Shown: positions 1 through 9,566 of the stretch, one piece after another
How the letters are laid out: each line of letters starts with the position of its first letter
How positions within the stretch are numbered: the first letter of the stretch is position 1
NCBI GenBank assembly: GCA_044426045.1
Contig: JAWXUX010000005.1
Span: 62,001-126,000 of the forward strand
Reading direction: 5' to 3'
DNA from: JAWXUU01 sp044426045
GTDB taxonomy: Bacteria; Bacillota; Clostridia; Christensenellales; CAMQZB01
DNA: 64,000 nt
The notes under the pieces: generated by a model
Told to the model about the DNA's origin: nothing
Seen by the model: only the letters and a program-made list of their open reading frames with translations
Databases searched by the model: none
Made by a program: the position numbers and the translations under genes

Positions 1-1
1 A

Positions 2-1168
2 ATCAACCCATGGCACATTGAAAAAAGCAGATGGGCACTTGAAGCAAACATTTTCCCAGACTTGTTTTTGATAGCGTTGCTACTTTTCATAATCGCAATA
101 AATGGCAAAAAAATTTATTATGTTATTTCGGGGATCGTATTTGGGCTTGCAACCTATTCCTACGGTACGTCATATTTTGTCTTGCCGGTTTTTGCAGTTG
201 CAGTTCTTGCGATTTTGCTTTTGCAAAAGAAAATCAAACTTTCTGAAAGCGTGATTTTCCTTGGAACAATATTTATTGTGTCACTTCCAATGATAATCTT
301 TGTTTTACTGAACTATTCAGAATATGAAAGCGTAACTTTTCTTGGCATAACAATTCCGAAACTTTACCAAAACAGACAAACATCGATTTTAAACACCGAC
401 GGTGCATTTTTCACAAGTCTTTTTGCAAACATAAAGACAATTTTTGAAATTTTGTTTGTGCAATATGACGGACTTGCTTGGAATGGCATGAAATTTTTTG
501 GATTGACATATGCGATAACAACACCACTCATGATTTGGGGGGTTATAAAATCAATCCGCGATAAAAATATAATTGAAGCACCAATGCAAATGTGGCTGGC
601 TTCTTCAGTTGCAATGCTACTTTTTATCGAAGCCAACATCAATCGTGCCAACATACTTTTTATCCCAATGATATATTTCACAATAAGGGGTGTGGCATCA
701 CTTCTTGACCTTACAAAAAGAAAAAGCACAATAAAATCGGCAAAAGTCTTGACAGCGTGCGTTATGAGCATTTTATTTGTGGCATTTGGCTTTTCATATT
801 TTGGGGAAACCCATCAAACCGCTGTTTCATATCAATTTTTTGACGGTGCGGGTGAGGCTATGGTCTATGCGGATGAAAACTATGATGCGGTTTATGTGAC
901 AAGCACTATCAACGAGCCTTATATAACGTATTTGTTTTACACGCAAATTTCACCATATGAATATCTCGAAACAAGGGAAGTTTCAAACCCAAATGAAGCA
1001 TTTGAATATATCTCACAAATTGGAAACTTCACTTTTTGGGATATCGCACCAGAAGATTTGAACGAGGGTGAGTGCTATATTTGCTGTGTCAGCTCAACTA
1101 GCGAATACGATTTGCAAGATTATAACGTTGAAACCTTTGAAAACTTCGTTATTATCTCCAAAAAATAA
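2..1168 (+). CDS. GT-C (ArnT/PMT-like) membrane glycosyltransferase, 5' truncated
   Basis: The reading frame is open from the first base of the window, so this is the C-terminal 388 residues of a longer gene whose start lies outside. Just before a possible internal TTG at 62 it reads NPWHIEKSRWALEANIFPD, which resembles the conserved luminal segment of dolichyl-/undecaprenyl-phosphate-sugar-dependent GT-C glycosyltransferases of the ArnT/PMT type. Several hydrophobic membrane segments follow. The last ~110 residues are a soluble extracytoplasmic tail with no motif I recognise. The substrate cannot be told. It would act in the cytoplasmic membrane, transferring a sugar from a lipid-linked donor. 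The family call rests mainly on the short motif plus topology. Confidence 0.6.
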   Translation: MNPWHIEKSRWALEANIFPDLFLIALLLFIIAINGKKIYYVISGIVFGLATYSYGTSYFVLPVFAVAVLAILLLQKKIKLSESVIFLGTIFIVSLPMIIFVLLNYSEYESVTFLGITIPKLYQNRQTSILNTDGAFFTSLFANIKTIFEILFVQYDGLAWNGMKFFGLTYAITTPLMIWGVIKSIRDKNIIEAPMQMWLASSVAMLLFIEANINRANILFIPMIYFTIRGVASLLDLTKRKSTIKSAKVLTACVMSILFVAFGFSYFGETHQTAVSYQFFDGAGEAMVYADENYDAVYVTSTINEPYITYLFYTQISPYEYLETREVSNPNEAFEYISQIGNFTFWDIAPEDLNEGECYICCVSSTSEYDLQDYNVETFENFVIISKK

Positions 1169-1186
1169 CAATTTGTTTATAAACAC

Positions 1187-1214
1187 TTGACACTTTTTGT
1201 ATATGGTGTATAAT
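1187..1214 (+). promoter_or_regulatory. Promoter upstream of metK (distal)
   Basis: Consensus -35 TTGACA (1187-1192), 16-bp spacer and perfect -10 TATAAT (1209-1214). A transcript from here would have a leader of about 100 nt before metK. I see no SAM riboswitch fold (S-box or SMK) in that leader. Confidence 0.7.
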
Positions 1215-1256
1215 GTACTAGTTAAAGATATTTGTTAAGGAAAATTCAAATTTTTC

Positions 1257-1291
1257 TTGACTATAAAAGCAAAACAATATATAATATTGTT
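1257..1291 (+). promoter_or_regulatory. Second metK promoter overlapped by an 8-bp inverted repeat
   Basis: TTGACT (1257-1262), 17-bp spacer, TATAAT (1280-1285), giving a start near 1292 and a leader of about 28 nt. The -10 sits inside a perfect dyad, AACAATAT (1273-1280), 3-nt centre, ATATTGTT (1284-1291). This is positioned like a repressor operator, although the AT-rich composition makes chance possible. Confidence 0.6.
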
Positions 1292-1319
1292 GAAAATAAT
1301 TTTATTAAGGAAAAAACTA

Positions 1320-2489
1320 ATGGCTAAAAAATTTTTTACATCAGAAAGCGTAACTGAAGGACATCCAGATAAAATCTGTGACCAAATTTCTGATGCAATA
1401 CTAGACGATATTCTATCAAAAGACCCAATGGCAAGAGTTGCATGTGAAACATGCGTGACAAACGGCCTAGTTTTGGTTATGGGTGAAATAACAACAACTT
1501 GTTATACCGACATTCCAAAAATCGTTAGAAACACAGTGAAAGAAATTGGCTACACTCGTGCGAAATATGGATTTGACTCTAACACTTGTGCAGTTCTCAC
1601 TTCAATTTCTGAACAATCACCTGACATCGCCCTTGGCGTTGACAACTCGGTTGAAAAGAAAAACGGCGGCGATCTTCGCGACACTTTTGGCGCGGGCGAC
1701 CAAGGCATGATGTTTGGATACGCATGCGACGAAACTCCAGAACTTATGCCTCTTCCAATCACACTTGCTCACAAACTCACTCAAAAACTTTCAAAAGTTA
1801 GAAAAGTTATGGCAGAGGACGTTCTTCGTCCCGACGGAAAAAGCCAAGTGACTGTTGAATATCACGACAATGTGCCAGTGAGAGTTGATGCAATCGTTAT
1901 TTCAACTCAACATTCAGCGGATATTTCAAGAGAAGACCTAACAGATCTTATCATAAATCAAGTTATCAAACCAGTTATCCCTGAAAATCTTCTTGATGAT
2001 AACACTAAATTCTTTATTAACCCAACGGGCAATTTTGAAATTGGTGGACCACAAGGCGACAGTGGACTCACAGGCAGAAAAATCATCGTTGATACCTACG
2101 GCGGATATTGCCCACACGGTGGCGGTGCGTTTTCTGGTAAAGACCCAACAAAGGTTGATAGATCAGCTGCATATATGGCAAGATACATCTGTAAAAACAT
2201 CGTTGCCTCAGGACTTGCGACAAGATGCGAACTTGAAGTTGCCTATGCAATCGGCGTTGCAAAACCAGTTTCTGTTCTTGTAAACACGTTTGGAACTGGC
2301 AAACTTTCTGAAGAGAAGCTTTCAGAAATCATTTCAAAAGAATTTGATTTGCGACCATATTCAATCATTGAAAAACTTGAACTCAGAAACCCAATCTATA
2401 AAAAGACTGCAAGTTATGGTCATTTTGGCAGAGATATTTTCAGTTGGGAAAAAACTGATAAAGCAGAAGATTTGAAAAAATATCTATAA
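1320..2489 (+). CDS. metK: S-adenosylmethionine synthetase
   Basis: 389 residues, normal for MetK. The enzyme makes S-adenosylmethionine from methionine and ATP in the cytosol. Visible family motifs are GHPDKICDQISDAILD near the N terminus (methionine/ATP site), GAGDQGMMFGYA (the GxGDQG loop over the active site) and a C-terminal SYGHFGR. The ATG at 1320 is chosen because AAGGA lies at 1307-1311. An in-frame TTG at 1257 is possible on paper but falls in the promoter and would add 21 residues unlike the family. The gene stands alone with its own promoters and a terminator. Confidence 0.97.
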   Translation: MAKKFFTSESVTEGHPDKICDQISDAILDDILSKDPMARVACETCVTNGLVLVMGEITTTCYTDIPKIVRNTVKEIGYTRAKYGFDSNTCAVLTSISEQSPDIALGVDNSVEKKNGGDLRDTFGAGDQGMMFGYACDETPELMPLPITLAHKLTQKLSKVRKVMAEDVLRPDGKSQVTVEYHDNVPVRVDAIVISTQHSADISREDLTDLIINQVIKPVIPENLLDDNTKFFINPTGNFEIGGPQGDSGLTGRKIIVDTYGGYCPHGGGAFSGKDPTKVDRSAAYMARYICKNIVASGLATRCELEVAYAIGVAKPVSVLVNTFGTGKLSEEKLSEIISKEFDLRPYSIIEKLELRNPIYKKTASYGHFGRDIFSWEKTDKAEDLKKYL

Positions 2490-2507
2490 AAATATCTATA
2501 AAAAAAC

Positions 2508-2541
2508 AAAAAGCAAGTGATATTTCATTTGCTTTTCTTTT
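2508..2541 (+). terminator. Rho-independent terminator after metK
   Basis: Stem AAAAGCAAGTGA (from 2509) pairs with TCATTTGCTTTT (2525-2536) with one G-U pair and a short loop, followed by T-rich sequence. Confidence 0.75.
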
Positions 2542-2584
2542 TAAGGTGACTTTTTGAAGTTCCCCAAAAAGCGGAGGAAGCGTT

Positions 2585-4789
2585 TTGATACTTAAAGGTG
2601 AAGTGGTAGGAATTATTTTCCGAAACGAAGAAAATATGTATTCAATCCTAGAACTTGATTGCGATGGACTGTTGGAAGTTGCAACAGGCACTTTTTCCGA
2701 TGTCTCAAAAGGTGACTATCTCGAGCTTGAGGGTGAATATAAAGACACAAAATATGGAAAGCAGTTTGTTTCTGAAAAATCAAAAACGCTCCCACCCCAA
2801 ACAACGGCGGGAATTGCACTTTTTTTAGGCAGTGGGCTATTCAAAGGCGTTGGTGAAGCAACTGCACTTCGCATTGCAATGGAATTTAAAGACGAAACCT
2901 TTGATGTGATAGAAAATAATCCATCACAACTTGCCAAAATTCGTGGAATTTCCATTGATAAGGCGGTTTATATCTCCAATGAATATAAAAAAGTCAAAAA
3001 CATGCGTGAAGCGCTCATATTTTTGCAAGAAAGGGGGCTAACAAGCAATCTTTCAGGGAAAATTTTCCAAGTTTATAAAGAGCACACCATTCGCGTTATC
3101 TCAAAAAATCCATATAAACTCGTTGAAGATGTCGATGGCATCGGTTTTAAAAAAGCCGACCAAATTGCAACGGCAATGGGAATAACAAAAGATTCAGAGC
3201 ACCGTTTCAGGGCAGGATATATGCACCTTTTGAAAGATGTTGCCCAAGGCGAAGGAAACACTTGCATGAAATATGCTCAGCTTGTTGAGCAAGGTGCCTA
3301 CCTTCTTGAATGCAGTGATGCGGTTTGTGGCGAAATTTTTGAAAAACTTACAAGCGATTTTTTGCTTGAAAAAACAATAAAAGTTTTCACAAAAGATGAC
3401 GAAAGATTTGTTTCGCTGTTCTCCCTTTATAACCAAGAACGTGGAATTGCGACAAAACTTCTCGACATAAATCAAAACTTCAAGAAATTTGAATTCGACA
3501 CTGATTTTGATATTCAAATGTTTGAAAAAGAAAATAAAATTCAACTTCATAAATTCCAAATTGAAGCGGTGAAAGGTGCAATCACAAGTGGTGTTTCAGT
3601 TATCACTGGTGGGCCAGGTACGGGAAAAACAACTATTATCAAGTGCATATTATATATTCTCAAAAACCTACGCATGAACGTGGGGATGGTTGCCCCAACG
3701 GGAAGAGCGGCAAAACGAATGACCGAACAAACTGGCGAAGAGGCGAAAACAATCCACAGAATGCTTGATATTGATTTTGCGGGTGGAAAGTCGAGCTTTG
3801 TTTATAACGAGCAAACAAGACTGCCACACGACGTTATAATAGTTGATGAAGTTTCAATGACGGATGTTTATATTTTGCGTTCGTTGTTATCGGCAGTCAA
3901 GTTTGGTGCAAAAGTTATCCTTGTTGGTGATAAAGACCAATTGCCATCAGTTGGTGCAGGTAACGTCCTTAAAGATATCATCGAAAGCAAAAAGGTGAAC
4001 GTGTTCTCCCTTTCTTATGTGTATCGTCAAGGCAAGGAAAGTTTGATAATTTCAAACGCCCACAAAATCAACAATGGTTTAATGCCAATTTTGAAAGACA
4101 GAACAAATGACTTTTTCCATTCAAATATAAAAGAAGCCCCAAATATTCTTGAAAGAATAAAGAACATGATGTTCACCATCCCAACATTTATCGACACAAC
4201 TCCCGATAACATCCAAGTTATCGCACCAATGAGAAAAGGCGTTGTTGGGGTGAATAATCTCAACGAAGTGCTCCAATCAACACTCAATGAAAAACGCACA
4301 GGAAAATGTGAAATTCAGCTTCAAAGGGCAATATTCCGCGAGGGGGACAGGGTGCTTCACACCACAAATAACTACCAAATGGAATGGAAGCGTCGCTGTG
4401 GCGATTTTGAAGAATACGGTACAGGTATTTTCAATGGCGATATGGGCAAAATCATTGATATAAACGAAAAGGACAAAATAATAACTGTTGAATTTGACGA
4501 TGGCAAACTCGTTGAATATTCATCTGGCGATTTTGACGAGCTAACCCTTTCATATGCAATCACAATCCACAAAAGCCAAGGCTCGGAATTTGACGTGGTG
4601 ATAATTCCAATAACTGGAGGTCCGCCGTCACTTTATTCAAGAAACTTGCTTTACACGGCAATCACTCGTGCAAAGAAAATGGTAGTTCTTATCGGCGACA
4701 ACTATAACATCAAACGAATGGTTGAAAACAACTATATCGAACAGCGATACACTATGCTGAAAGATTTCCTTATCGGAGAACTAAACTAG
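2585..4789 (+). CDS. recD2: RecD2-type 5'-3' DNA helicase (SF1B)
   Basis: 734 residues, typical for RecD2, the RecD homologue found in bacteria without RecBCD. The N-terminal part carries helix-hairpin-helix-like repeats (about 85-210). The motor has Walker A GGPGTGKTT at 342-350, Walker B/motif II VDEVSM and, near the C terminus, YAITIHKSQGSEF (motif V, preceding the SH3-like insertion characteristic of RecD). It acts on DNA in the cytosol and is linked to repair and replication-fork maintenance in other species. The start is TTG at 2585, supported by GGAGG (2573-2577) at good spacing. It is followed after 2 nt by the comF-like gene, so the two are probably co-transcribed. Confidence 0.95.
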   Translation: MILKGEVVGIIFRNEENMYSILELDCDGLLEVATGTFSDVSKGDYLELEGEYKDTKYGKQFVSEKSKTLPPQTTAGIALFLGSGLFKGVGEATALRIAMEFKDETFDVIENNPSQLAKIRGISIDKAVYISNEYKKVKNMREALIFLQERGLTSNLSGKIFQVYKEHTIRVISKNPYKLVEDVDGIGFKKADQIATAMGITKDSEHRFRAGYMHLLKDVAQGEGNTCMKYAQLVEQGAYLLECSDAVCGEIFEKLTSDFLLEKTIKVFTKDDERFVSLFSLYNQERGIATKLLDINQNFKKFEFDTDFDIQMFEKENKIQLHKFQIEAVKGAITSGVSVITGGPGTGKTTIIKCILYILKNLRMNVGMVAPTGRAAKRMTEQTGEEAKTIHRMLDIDFAGGKSSFVYNEQTRLPHDVIIVDEVSMTDVYILRSLLSAVKFGAKVILVGDKDQLPSVGAGNVLKDIIESKKVNVFSLSYVYRQGKESLIISNAHKINNGLMPILKDRTNDFFHSNIKEAPNILERIKNMMFTIPTFIDTTPDNIQVIAPMRKGVVGVNNLNEVLQSTLNEKRTGKCEIQLQRAIFREGDRVLHTTNNYQMEWKRRCGDFEEYGTGIFNGDMGKIIDINEKDKIITVEFDDGKLVEYSSGDFDELTLSYAITIHKSQGSEFDVVIIPITGGPPSLYSRNLLYTAITRAKKMVVLIGDNYNIKRMVENNYIEQRYTMLKDFLIGELN

Positions 4790-4791
4790 CC

Positions 4792-5658
4792 ATGATTAAA
4801 AACTTTTTTTATAATGTAATAGAAAAATTTAATAATGCATGCCAATCAGTGAAGAATTTCTTTTGGAATATCAAAGAGTTTTTTATAAGCACCAAAGACG
4901 GCTTATCTGAAAGCGTGAAAGAAGGGCGTGATTTTCTTTGTGACGATCACGATAGAAAACTTGGGCTAACGGAAGTTTTCGGCTCCTACAGGCACACTTG
5001 CCCCGAATGTGGCGTTGAAATTTTCACCGAGGACATCTTCTGCGAGGAATGCTCAAAACAAATAACGCTTCTTTCAGGCGACAAATGCCCGCGGTGCGGA
5101 AGAAAGGTTTCAGGCAATCACAGTTGCAATATTTGCAGAAATAATCATCATTATTTCGACCGTGGATTTTCTGCGTTTGATTATGACGGACTTATTGTGA
5201 AATACATATTAAACATGAAGTTTTACGGCAAGGCATATTTATATCATATGTTTGCAAAATATCTCGCTCACGTTTATATGAGAAGCAATATCTCGGCGGA
5301 TTTTGTAACATTCGTGCCAATGACTAAAAAAAGCATCAAGGAGCGTGGCTATAATCAATCCGAGCTTCTGGCACGGGAATTTTCGCATTTGACAGGAATT
5401 CCTCTGTTCACTGGCGTTATAAAAAAGCACGAAACCGAGTTTCAAAAGCGTTTGAATGCAGAAGGCAGAAGAAAAAACATGCGGGATGTTTTCAAAGTTG
5501 AAGGGGACACTCGCGGTAAATCATTTTTGATTATTGACGATGTCATGACAACTTGCGCCACAATAGACAGCCTTTCAAAAGCGTTCAAAAGAAAGAATTC
5601 GAGCAAAATATACGCAATAACTATTGCCTCGACATCAGAAAAGATTGCAAAAAACTGA
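4792..5658 (+). CDS. comF: ComF-family phosphoribosyltransferase-like protein
   Basis: 288 residues. After a 65-residue N-terminal extension rich in Phe, Lys and Asn that I do not recognise, there are three Cys pairs (CPECG, CEECS, CPRCG) plus CNIC, then a PRTase fold with the ComF hallmarks KSIKERGYNQSELLA and the PRPP-loop sequence FLIIDDVMTTCAT. In naturally competent bacteria ComF is needed for DNA uptake and integration; the present-day substrate is uncertain. The last PRPP-loop residues read TTCAT where TTGAT/TTGST is usual, so catalytic activity should not be assumed. It lies 2 nt after recD2. No other com genes are in the window. Confidence 0.85.
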   Translation: MIKNFFYNVIEKFNNACQSVKNFFWNIKEFFISTKDGLSESVKEGRDFLCDDHDRKLGLTEVFGSYRHTCPECGVEIFTEDIFCEECSKQITLLSGDKCPRCGRKVSGNHSCNICRNNHHYFDRGFSAFDYDGLIVKYILNMKFYGKAYLYHMFAKYLAHVYMRSNISADFVTFVPMTKKSIKERGYNQSELLAREFSHLTGIPLFTGVIKKHETEFQKRLNAEGRRKNMRDVFKVEGDTRGKSFLIIDDVMTTCATIDSLSKAFKRKNSSKIYAITIASTSEKIAKN

Positions 5659-5672
5659 AAATAATGTATAAT
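5645..5672 (+). promoter_or_regulatory. Probable secA promoter
   Basis: TTGCAA (5645-5650), 16-bp spacer, TATAAT (5667-5672), overlapping the end of the comF-like gene. The leader contains a small inverted repeat TTGCC-AAAT-GGCAA (5687-5699) directly abutting the secA ribosome site. Confidence 0.5.
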
Positions 5673-5712
5673 AGGATATATCGACTTGCCAAATGGCAAA
5701 GGAGGAAAACGA

Positions 5713-8382
5713 ATGGGAATTTTTTCATTTATTACAAAAGGTGAAAATAAGAAAAATATAAAGGGGCTTGAAAATATCGCAAATGCCGTTATTACACTTG
5801 AAGATAAATACAAGGCAATGACAGATAGCGAGCTCAAAAGCCAAACGGCAATCTTGCAAGGAAGACTTGAAAGCGAAACCCTTGACGACATTATGGTCGA
5901 CGCTTTTGCTGTTATAAGAGAAGCGAGTGCAAGGGTGCTTCAAATGAGGCACTATAAAGTTCAACTTATGGGTGGGGCTTGTCTTCACCAAGGCAGAGTT
6001 GCAGAAATGAAAACCGGCGAAGGTAAAACCCTCGTTGAAACATTGCCAGCATATCTCAACGCACTCACAGGAAAAGGTGTTCACGTTATCACTGTGAACG
6101 ACTATCTTGCCCACCGTGATGCAATGTGGATGGGTAAAGTGTATCAATTTTTGGGACTAACTGTCGGCGTTAATATTTCAGGCATGACAGAAGAAGAAAA
6201 GAAAATTGCCTATGATTGCGACATCACGTATGGCACAAACAACGAGTTTGGCTTTGATTATTTGCGTGACAACCTCAAAACATCAAAAGCGAAAAAAGTT
6301 CAACGCGACCACGCATTTGCAATTGTGGACGAAGTGGATTCAATTCTTATTGATGAAGCAAGAACACCGCTTATCATTTCTGGTCAAGGTGAGAAGTCTT
6401 CAAACCTTTATGCAAAAATCAACTCACTTGTTTGCAGTTTTAGTGCCGATGACTTTGAATTTGACGAAAAAGAAAAATCAATCAACATGACTGAAGCTGG
6501 TGTTATCAAAGCAGAAAAATACCTCAAAATTGACGATCTTTCAGATATTGAAAATAAAGATATTCACAAACACATTCAATCGGCGTTGAAAGCGCACCAC
6601 ATCTTCAAAAGAGATAACAACTATATCGTGTCTGACGGCGAAGTTATCATCGTTGACGAGTTCACGGGAAGACTTATGATTGGAAGAAGATATTCAGAAG
6701 GTCTTCACCAAGCGATTGAAGCAAAAGAAGGTGTTGTTATCAAAAGTGAAAACAAAACTTTTGCAACAATAACTTTCCAAAATTATTTCAGAATATACGA
6801 CAAACTTTCTGGCATGACGGGAACTGCAAAAACTGAAGAGGAAGAATTCCGCGGAATTTATAGCCTTGACGTTGTTGAAATCCCAACAAACATCCCAAGC
6901 CAAAGAGTCGATAAAAACGATCTTATCTATCCAACGGAAGCGGGTAAACTTCGCGCAGTTTGTGCGGAAATTGCCATTGCACATCAAAGCGGACAACCAA
7001 TTCTTGTTGGTACTGTCACTGTTGAAAAAAGTGAACTTGTGTCAAGCATGCTCAAAAGGCTTAATGTGCCACACAATGTCTTGAATGCCAAAAACCATGC
7101 AAGGGAAGCGGAAATCATTGCCCAAGCGGGCAGATTTGGTGCTGTGACTATCGCAACAAACATGGCAGGACGTGGAACGGATATCCTTCTTGGTGGTAAT
7201 CCTGCGTTCATGGCTAGAACAACCCTTCTCGATGAGGGAATTGACGAAGAAAGAATTGATAAAGCGACATCATATGAAACTCAAAACGATGAAGAAATCA
7301 TCGCATTGAAAGCAAAATATGACAGCTTATATAAAAATGCTAAAGAAATTTGTGACAGCGAAAAAGAAAAAGTTTTGCAAGCGGGCGGACTTTATATCAT
7401 CGGTACAGAACGTCACGAATCAAGACGTATCGATAATCAGTTGCGAGGCAGAAGTGGACGTCAAGGCGATAGGGGTGCTTCAATATTTTATATTTCGCTT
7501 GAAGATGACCTTGCAAGACGTTTTGGCGGCGAAAGCATGCAAAGAATGTATGATAAGCTAAAAATTGACGAAGACACGCCAATAACCTTGGGACTTTTGA
7601 CAAAACAAATTGAAAACGCACAAAAAGTTATCGAAGGCAAAAACTTTGGAATAAGAAAGAACGTACTTGAATATGACGATGTGATGAACACTCAACGTGA
7701 AATTATGTACGGCGAAAGAAATAAAGTTCTTGACGGCGAAAGCGTTCATGAACAAATCTTGAAAATGCTCCCTGATTTTGTCGCTGAAGTTATTCACGAT
7801 GTGATTCCAAGAAAACTTCAAAAAGCAGATTGGGATTTTGAAAAAATCAATAAAGACCTTGAAGCTAAACTTCTTCCAAAAGATTCAAACTTCCTTATTC
7901 CCGAAGTTGTCGACGGTTGGGATAACGATTTCCTAGCTTCACAAATCTTGCAAAAAACAATTGATGAATACAACGCTAAAATCGAAAAATATTCAGAAAT
8001 TAATTTGAATTTTGAAGAAATTGAACGCGTTATTATGCTCAAATGTGTCGACAAAATTTGGATGGATCACATCGACCAAATGGATATTTTGCGTCGCGGT
8101 ATTTCACTTCGTGCTTACGGCGGTGTTGACCCAATCATGTCATATAAAAAAGAAGCATTCGACATGTTTGAAGAAATGACAGCTAGAATTCAAGAAGACA
8201 CAGTGAAAACACTTTTGAAAACTGAATTCAAAATTGTGCCTAAAATTGTTCACAAAGAAGTTATGACAGTTGAAGGCGGAACAAACGAAGCACGCGAAAA
8301 AAGAAAAGCCGCTAGCGTTGGAAGAAACGAACCATGCCCATGTGGTTCTGGCAGAAAATATAAAAACTGCTGTGGAAAATAA
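5713..8382 (+). CDS. secA: Preprotein translocase ATPase SecA
   Basis: 889 residues. SecA drives proteins through SecYEG using ATP and cycles between cytosol and membrane. Walker A MKTGEGKT lies at about 99-106 and VDEVDSILIDEARTP from about 205. The preprotein-binding and scaffold domains follow (IWMDHIDQMDILRRGI near 780), and the extreme C terminus is the zinc-binding SEC-C motif CPCGSGRKYKNCC. ATG 5713 is chosen because a strong AAAGGAGG (5698-5705) precedes it. An upstream in-frame start at 5686 would add nine residues (MPNGKGGKR) encoded by the ribosome site itself. The next gene is prfB, a neighbour of secA in many Firmicutes. Confidence 0.98.
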   Translation: MGIFSFITKGENKKNIKGLENIANAVITLEDKYKAMTDSELKSQTAILQGRLESETLDDIMVDAFAVIREASARVLQMRHYKVQLMGGACLHQGRVAEMKTGEGKTLVETLPAYLNALTGKGVHVITVNDYLAHRDAMWMGKVYQFLGLTVGVNISGMTEEEKKIAYDCDITYGTNNEFGFDYLRDNLKTSKAKKVQRDHAFAIVDEVDSILIDEARTPLIISGQGEKSSNLYAKINSLVCSFSADDFEFDEKEKSINMTEAGVIKAEKYLKIDDLSDIENKDIHKHIQSALKAHHIFKRDNNYIVSDGEVIIVDEFTGRLMIGRRYSEGLHQAIEAKEGVVIKSENKTFATITFQNYFRIYDKLSGMTGTAKTEEEEFRGIYSLDVVEIPTNIPSQRVDKNDLIYPTEAGKLRAVCAEIAIAHQSGQPILVGTVTVEKSELVSSMLKRLNVPHNVLNAKNHAREAEIIAQAGRFGAVTIATNMAGRGTDILLGGNPAFMARTTLLDEGIDEERIDKATSYETQNDEEIIALKAKYDSLYKNAKEICDSEKEKVLQAGGLYIIGTERHESRRIDNQLRGRSGRQGDRGASIFYISLEDDLARRFGGESMQRMYDKLKIDEDTPITLGLLTKQIENAQKVIEGKNFGIRKNVLEYDDVMNTQREIMYGERNKVLDGESVHEQILKMLPDFVAEVIHDVIPRKLQKADWDFEKINKDLEAKLLPKDSNFLIPEVVDGWDNDFLASQILQKTIDEYNAKIEKYSEINLNFEEIERVIMLKCVDKIWMDHIDQMDILRRGISLRAYGGVDPIMSYKKEAFDMFEEMTARIQEDTVKTLLKTEFKIVPKIVHKEVMTVEGGTNEAREKRKAASVGRNEPCPCGSGRKYKNCCGK

Positions 8383-8460
8383 TCTATAAATAAATAAAAC
8401 AAAATAAACAAAATAATCTAAAACAAAAATAAAACGAAATAAACTAAGCGAGGTACAAAC

Positions 8461-9559
8461 ATGATTATTATCGATGAACAAAAAATGCGTCTTAAGGAGA
8501 TTGCGGAAAATCTAAAAGAGGCAGGACACTCTCTTTGACTTTGATGGACTAAAAAAACAACTGGATGCAATAAAAATTATCCAAGAAGATCCAAATCTTT
8601 GGAACGACCTTAAAAAAGCCCAACAAGTGAATAAAGAAGCTAGCATACTTGAAAATAAGATAACAGAATATGAAAATCTTGTTGCACTCAAAGAAGAAAA
8701 TGAACTTTTGATTGAAATGATTGAAGAATCACACGATGAATCACTTTTTGAAGAACTTATTGAAGGCATGAAAAAGCTTGAATCAAAAGTTGATGAATAC
8801 GACATCAAAATGATGCTTAAAGGCGAATATGACGCAAACAGTGCAATTCTCACATTGCATGCGGGAGCGGGCGGCACTGAAGCTTGCGACTGGACACAAA
8901 TGCTTTATCGTATGTACACGCGTTTTGTTGAAAGTTTTGGTTTCAAATATCAAGAACTTGACAAACTTGCAGGGGATGAAGCAGGACTTAAAAGCGTGAC
9001 TTTCAAAGTTGAAGGCGTGAATGCATATGGTTATTTGAAAGCTGAAAAAGGCGTTCACCGTCTTGTCAGAATTTCACCGTTTGATTCAAATGCAAAACGT
9101 CACACATCATTTGCGTCTCTTGAAGTTGTGCCTGAAATTGAAGATGAAGGCGCGATTGAAATCAGAACAGAAGATTTGAAAGTGGACACATATCGCTCGG
9201 GCGGAGCTGGTGGTCAGCACGTCAACACAACCGATTCTGCAGTCAGAATAACCCACGTTCCAACGGGTATTATCGTTGCGTGTCAAAATGAAAGAAGCCA
9301 AGTTCAAAACAGAGAAATGTGCATGAAAATGCTTCGTTCAAAACTTATCGAAAAGAAAGAACGCGACCAACTTGAAACGCTTAACAACATATCTGGTAAC
9401 CTCAAAAAAATCGAATGGGGAAGCCAAATCCGAAGCTATGTTTTCCAACCATACACAATGGTGAAAGACCACAGAACTGGATATCAATCAGGAAACATCA
9501 GCGCCGTTATGGATGGTGATCTTGTTGACTTTATCTATGACTACCTAAGAAAATCGTAA
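8461..9559 (+). CDS. prfB: Peptide chain release factor 2 with programmed +1 frameshift
   Basis: Release factor 2 ends translation at UGA and UAA. ATG 8461 (with GAGG at 8450-8453) opens a frame of 25 codons that stops at an in-frame TGA at 8536-8538 inside CTTTGAC. A +1 slip at CTT moves reading to GAC at 8537 and continues to 9559, giving 365 residues, the normal RF2 length. The product contains the stop-recognition tripeptide SPF in ISPFDSNAKRH and the catalytic GGQ in GGAGGQHVNTTDSAVR. This is the classic autoregulatory arrangement, in which low RF2 lets ribosomes pause at UGA and shift. It is a genuine split reading frame, not a pseudogene. A-rich sequence without a terminator (8383-8448) separates it from secA. 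Confidence 0.97.
8523..8539 (+). promoter_or_regulatory. prfB programmed frameshift site
   Basis: The slippery stop CTT TGA C occupies 8533-8539. The nearest Shine-Dalgarno-like stimulator is AGGA at 8523-8526, six nucleotides before CTT. In E. coli it is AGGGGG three nucleotides before. The stimulator here is therefore weaker and further away. Confidence 0.9.
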
Positions 9560-9566
9560 TAATAAA

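Noticed and set aside
1215..1319. A SAM riboswitch in the metK leader
   Set aside because: The leader is about 100 nt of AT-rich sequence without the conserved GA-rich and kink-turn segments of the S-box or the SMK core.
8461..8538. A 25-codon gene or a frameshift mutation before prfB
   Set aside because: The CTTTGAC stop at the expected codon and the resulting 365-residue RF2 identify the conserved programmed frameshift.
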